From: Clarkia xantiana subsp. parviflora
Lineage: Eukaryota; Streptophyta; Magnoliopsida; Myrtales; Onagraceae
Direction: 5' to 3'
Length of the DNA: 64,000 nucleotides
Assembly (NCBI GenBank): GCA_036873135.1
Contig: JAPTYO010000046.1
Span: 1-64,000, forward strand
Positions 60,800 through 64,000 of the stretch are shown here, one piece after another. Both the position numbers and the translations under genes were made by a program. Position 1 is the first letter of the stretch, and every line of letters begins with the position of its first letter. The notes under the pieces were generated by a model that searched no databases, was not told where the DNA came from, and saw only the letters and a list, made by a program, of their open reading frames with translations.

Positions 60800-63691
60800 G
60801 TGAATGAAGAGGAGTCTCAGACGGAAATGCCGCAAGGCGAACAAAGAACGGGAGCAAACCCAATGCCCACCGTTACTCCAGCAATGATGGCTGCATTGGA
60901 AGAGTTACTCGCATTCCGTGAGTCTCTAAAAAACCAGGGATATGCTGCTCAACCACCTCCAACTAACCAAGAGCACGTCGCGCTAGCAAGAGAGGTGTCG
61001 CAAGACACTACTCGCCACGGCAATCCTTTTCAGGGCAGAAACCAACACGCAAGATATGAAGCTGCACGGTCATACACTCCTTCCCAAGGAGCCCGTCATT
61101 GGAGGAATGAAAGGCAGCCCCCATTCTACCACCCTCAGCACCCAACAAGGGATGATCCCTTCCAGGCCACAAGCAGGGATCAATCTGACTTCTACCACAA
61201 CAATGACCGGCAAAATCCTTCAACAGGTTACGCTGAACCTGCAAAAGGGTTTACCGCCGAGATGTTAGAAGAAATGGTGGAAAAGAAGATGAAGGAAGCA
61301 AAGATGAAGGGTATGCACGCACTTGAAGAAAGGGCGTCACATCCGTTCGCAGACCATCTTGTAAACAGTCGCGTCCCAGACGCACTGTACCGGATTGGAG
61401 GAGACCTCTATCGCGGAAAAGGAGATCCAGTGGAACACGTGCAAAAGCACGAGGCCTCTCTGCTAGGCAGAACAAAGAACCCACATCACTTCGCAATGAC
61501 GTTTTCACAAACTCTTGCCGGGACCGCAGCACACTGGTTCTTCTCACTGCCATGCGGAAGCATCACTTCATGGGCGGATCTGAAGGATAAATTCATTCAA
61601 CGATACATGGGCGAGCGCACATTGCTAAAGGGGTCAGGTGCTCTGGACGACGTCCAACAACAAAACGAAGAATCTCTCGCCGACTACTACGTCCGTTTCA
61701 ATCAGAATATTTCTGATATTCAGGGGAACCTGACGGAAGGAGAGATTGTCCGAGCGTTCATTCGAAACCTCGGACGAAGAGGCTATACCTTAGCAGAAAA
61801 AATGGCAAAGCGCCCAGCCGAAACCATGGAGGAGTTAGCTGCAAGAGTTAAAGAATACGTGGACCTCGAAAGGTTCAGAAGCCAGAACAAGGCAAAAATC
61901 TCTGCGGAAAAGGCAAAAGAAAATCCAAAACAGAACCAACCAAAACCACACTCAAGTGGTCAACAAGGAAGACATTGGCAACCTCAGCCGAAAAGACCTT
62001 TTCAAGGAGATTTTCATAAGCCAAAAGAAGTAAATCTTGCCGACTGCATTCCTTTGAATGCCCCGCTGTCCGTGATACTGAGAGAGATGAAGGACGCAAA
62101 TATGTGGAAAGAGCCGAACAATTTCAGGAAAGGCCCGCTGGGGAGAGACAAGGACAAGTGGTGTGAAAACCACGAGGTCTTCGGCCACGAGACGGACAGC
62201 TGTGTCAGCCTACGCTTCCGCATTAACAACTTCGTCCTCAAAGGCGAATTGAAGCAATTTGTCGATCAAGGCGATAACCCCTCGAAAAAGGCTCAAGCAG
62301 AGTCATCAAAAAGAGGAAACAAGGGAAAAGAGAAGGTCAATGACAACCCTCCGCCAGCTAAGCGAGGCGTAATCAACGTCATACACGGGGGACCTGCCGC
62401 CGGAGGACAAGTGTCTAATGCTCGGGACATTTATGCATCCCAAACAGCAACATTGCCAAAATACGGAAAGCGCAAACAACCGGAGCAAGAGGACGCGGTC
62501 ATCCAATTTTCCAGGGAAGACTTAAAGCATATCGTTTACCCTCACGATGACGCTTTAGTCATAACCATGGACATTGACAGATACGATGTAAAAAGAATCC
62601 TCGTCGATGGTGGAAGCTCCGCTGACATTCTACATGTCAAAGTCCTAGAGCAACTGGGAAGATCTGTCAAAGATTTGAACCCAGGAACCTTCTCGCTAGT
62701 CAGCTTCGCCGAAGCAGCTACACAACCCCTGGGTACAATCACGCTTCCTGTCATCCTTGGCCAAGGGTGGAGAGCATTGCATGTCAACGTCACTTTCGTC
62801 GTTGTAGAATCTCTCGGGGCCTATAACGAAATCTTGGGACGAACAACGATCAACCCCTACGTGATCGTGCCCTCCACTGTCCACCAAAAGATGAAGTTCC
62901 CTACGGACCATGCGATTGGAGAAGTGCTAGGCGACCAGATAACCGCAAGACGTTGTTACGTCAATGCCTTGAGAGCAAAGCACCAATTCCATGTGGCAAT
63001 GATAAATTCTTTCAAAAGGCAGAAAGTTGTTGATGAAAGAAAGGAGCAAATGGTGGAACAAGCTGTTACAGTTTGGAACCCACAAGAAAACATCCAGTAT
63101 TCGCCATGGCACCAGATATGGCTCGTCAAGCAGGGAGAAGGCGAGCCAATCATGGAATACTTCATCAGATTCGCTTCTAACGACTCCTCGGCGAAAGCAA
63201 CAAGAGAAGAAGTGATAAGCGTGTTCTATGCAAACATGAACGCCAGATCTTTCCTTCTCTTCGGACGAACTCATGGATGGCGAACAACAAAAACCATGGA
63301 AGATCTAAAGGATAGGCTTGAGACAGCAGTCTTATGCGAACAAGAACTGAGGTGGGGTACACCCCTCAGTTGGGACAAAGGAGTTCGAGCAAAAACGAAC
63401 AAACAGGAAGACGCAAGCATCGATATCGACAACATCTTCACACCGCTAAACACGGTTGCTGAAGACATTTACGTCAACCTACTTGAAAACAAGCTCCCAA
63501 GTCCACTTGTTCCGAAGATAGCTTTCTTGGGCAACAACATTAGGGAATGGTGCAAGTACCACAAAACTTGGGGGCACAACACAAACATGTGTCTACCATT
63601 AAGGTGGGAAATTGAAGAATGCATCGCGCTAGGTGCATTAAGGCGATTTGTTGCAACCGACTCCGCGACGTCGTCATCAAACCAGCCATAA
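60800..63691 (+). CDS. Gypsy-like gag-protease polyprotein with a second gag-like module
   Basis: 963 codons with no stop; the first ATG is at 60827. Numbered from 60800: residues about 225-345 match the Retrotrans_gag domain (FSQTLAGTAAHWFFSLPCGS, SWADLKDKFIQRYMG, LADYYVRFNQ, EEIVRAFI-like). A C-X2-H-X4-H-X4-C knuckle is Cys455-His458-His463-Cys468. Residues about 590-700 are a retropepsin-like protease with DGGSS at 603-607 in place of DTG/DSG and a later YNEILGRTTIN strand. Residues about 765-850 look like a second gag core (PIMEYFIRFASN, REEVISVFYANMNARSF, TMEDLKDRLETAV). A second knuckle of identical spacing is Cys918-His921-His926-Cys931. No reverse transcriptase follows before the stop. 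63692-64000 is non-coding. The element may be gag-only, or its pol may lie beyond the window. Confidence 0.85.
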   Translation: MNEEESQTEMPQGEQRTGANPMPTVTPAMMAALEELLAFRESLKNQGYAAQPPPTNQEHVALAREVSQDTTRHGNPFQGRNQHARYEAARSYTPSQGARHWRNERQPPFYHPQHPTRDDPFQATSRDQSDFYHNNDRQNPSTGYAEPAKGFTAEMLEEMVEKKMKEAKMKGMHALEERASHPFADHLVNSRVPDALYRIGGDLYRGKGDPVEHVQKHEASLLGRTKNPHHFAMTFSQTLAGTAAHWFFSLPCGSITSWADLKDKFIQRYMGERTLLKGSGALDDVQQQNEESLADYYVRFNQNISDIQGNLTEGEIVRAFIRNLGRRGYTLAEKMAKRPAETMEELAARVKEYVDLERFRSQNKAKISAEKAKENPKQNQPKPHSSGQQGRHWQPQPKRPFQGDFHKPKEVNLADCIPLNAPLSVILREMKDANMWKEPNNFRKGPLGRDKDKWCENHEVFGHETDSCVSLRFRINNFVLKGELKQFVDQGDNPSKKAQAESSKRGNKGKEKVNDNPPPAKRGVINVIHGGPAAGGQVSNARDIYASQTATLPKYGKRKQPEQEDAVIQFSREDLKHIVYPHDDALVITMDIDRYDVKRILVDGGSSADILHVKVLEQLGRSVKDLNPGTFSLVSFAEAATQPLGTITLPVILGQGWRALHVNVTFVVVESLGAYNEILGRTTINPYVIVPSTVHQKMKFPTDHAIGEVLGDQITARRCYVNALRAKHQFHVAMINSFKRQKVVDERKEQMVEQAVTVWNPQENIQYSPWHQIWLVKQGEGEPIMEYFIRFASNDSSAKATREEVISVFYANMNARSFLLFGRTHGWRTTKTMEDLKDRLETAVLCEQELRWGTPLSWDKGVRAKTNKQEDASIDIDNIFTPLNTVAEDIYVNLLENKLPSPLVPKIAFLGNNIREWCKYHKTWGHNTNMCLPLRWEIEECIALGALRRFVATDSATSSSNQP

Positions 63692-64000
63692 TGAAACGGA
63701 AGAAACAACTATCTTTCAGATTACTTTGCGCATTCCAAATGTTTCTAGTATAATCGCATTTACATGTTTTAAGAAGGAATGATCAATTGACACCTTCTCG
63801 GAAAAACAATACGCGCAAGTATCTAATAAAGTCAATCTACGTTTGTAGGTACATATCTATGTCTTGCACGCTATTTTTGGATTAAACGCGAAGTAACAAA
63901 ACTACGTGCTTATTATCTACATCAACAATCCAAGATATTATGCTATCAACAAGCGAAAATCTATTACGCGTTATGACGACGCTTAATCATCAACAACAAT
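63692..64000 (+). mobile_element. Non-coding part of the gypsy-like element, runs off the window
   Basis: AT-rich sequence after the polyprotein stop with no frame of note. Whether it leads to pol or to the 3' LTR cannot be seen. Confidence 0.4.

Overview
The window is nuclear DNA from a flowering plant, most likely a eudicot. It is AT-rich, has spliced genes with GT-AG introns, and carries a plastid-targeted polyphenol oxidase, neprosin-family genes, a MIR397 hairpin, and Ty1-copia, Ty3-gypsy, hAT, MULE-like and CACTA-like transposon sequence. I cannot name the species.

Layout. Bases 1-14920 are one uninterrupted satellite array of about 84 head-to-tail monomers of about 178 bp, running off the left edge. 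Private variants recur at spacings that are whole multiples of the monomer, so there is higher-order structure. From 14.9 to 23.7 kb is transposon-rich flank. It holds one small two-exon gene on the minus strand (16260-16953) for an unrecognised 100-residue protein with a signal peptide and one membrane segment, plus several long-terminal-inverted-repeat elements, some with clear target duplications.

From 23.7 to 36.2 kb two tandem minus-strand copies of a seven-exon neprosin-family gene (400 and 401 residues) are both intact. Their 5' halves are almost identical, whereas their 3' halves have diverged and carry different insertions. Three short hAT-type elements with 8-bp target duplications sit in intron 4 of each copy and between the copies. 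From 37 to 38.2 kb are broken LTR-retrotransposon leader and LTR modules. From 38603 to 44902 lies a complete-length copia element in minus orientation, with near-identical 760-bp LTRs and a CAACG target duplication but a decayed coding region.

At 45386-45469 a hairpin carries the exact conserved miR397 sequence, about 200 bp downstream of six GTAC motifs, the core of the copper-response element. About 2.5 kb further on is a four-exon polyphenol oxidase gene (47960-52965, 591 residues), also a copper enzyme. A gene for a GCK-domain protein with a twin CX9C cysteine pattern follows on the minus strand (55780-56256, with a probable 5' leader intron up to about 57.8 kb). After two miniature elements, the right end (59.7-64 kb) holds the 5' LTR and gag-protease region of a gypsy-like element. 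Its polyprotein carries a second gag-like/zinc-knuckle module after the protease, and an in-frame stop near its N terminus.

The most interesting points are the MIR397/copper-box/polyphenol oxidase neighbourhood, the unrecognised small membrane protein beside the satellite, the mosaic divergence of the neprosin pair, the duplicated gag module, and the higher-order satellite organisation.
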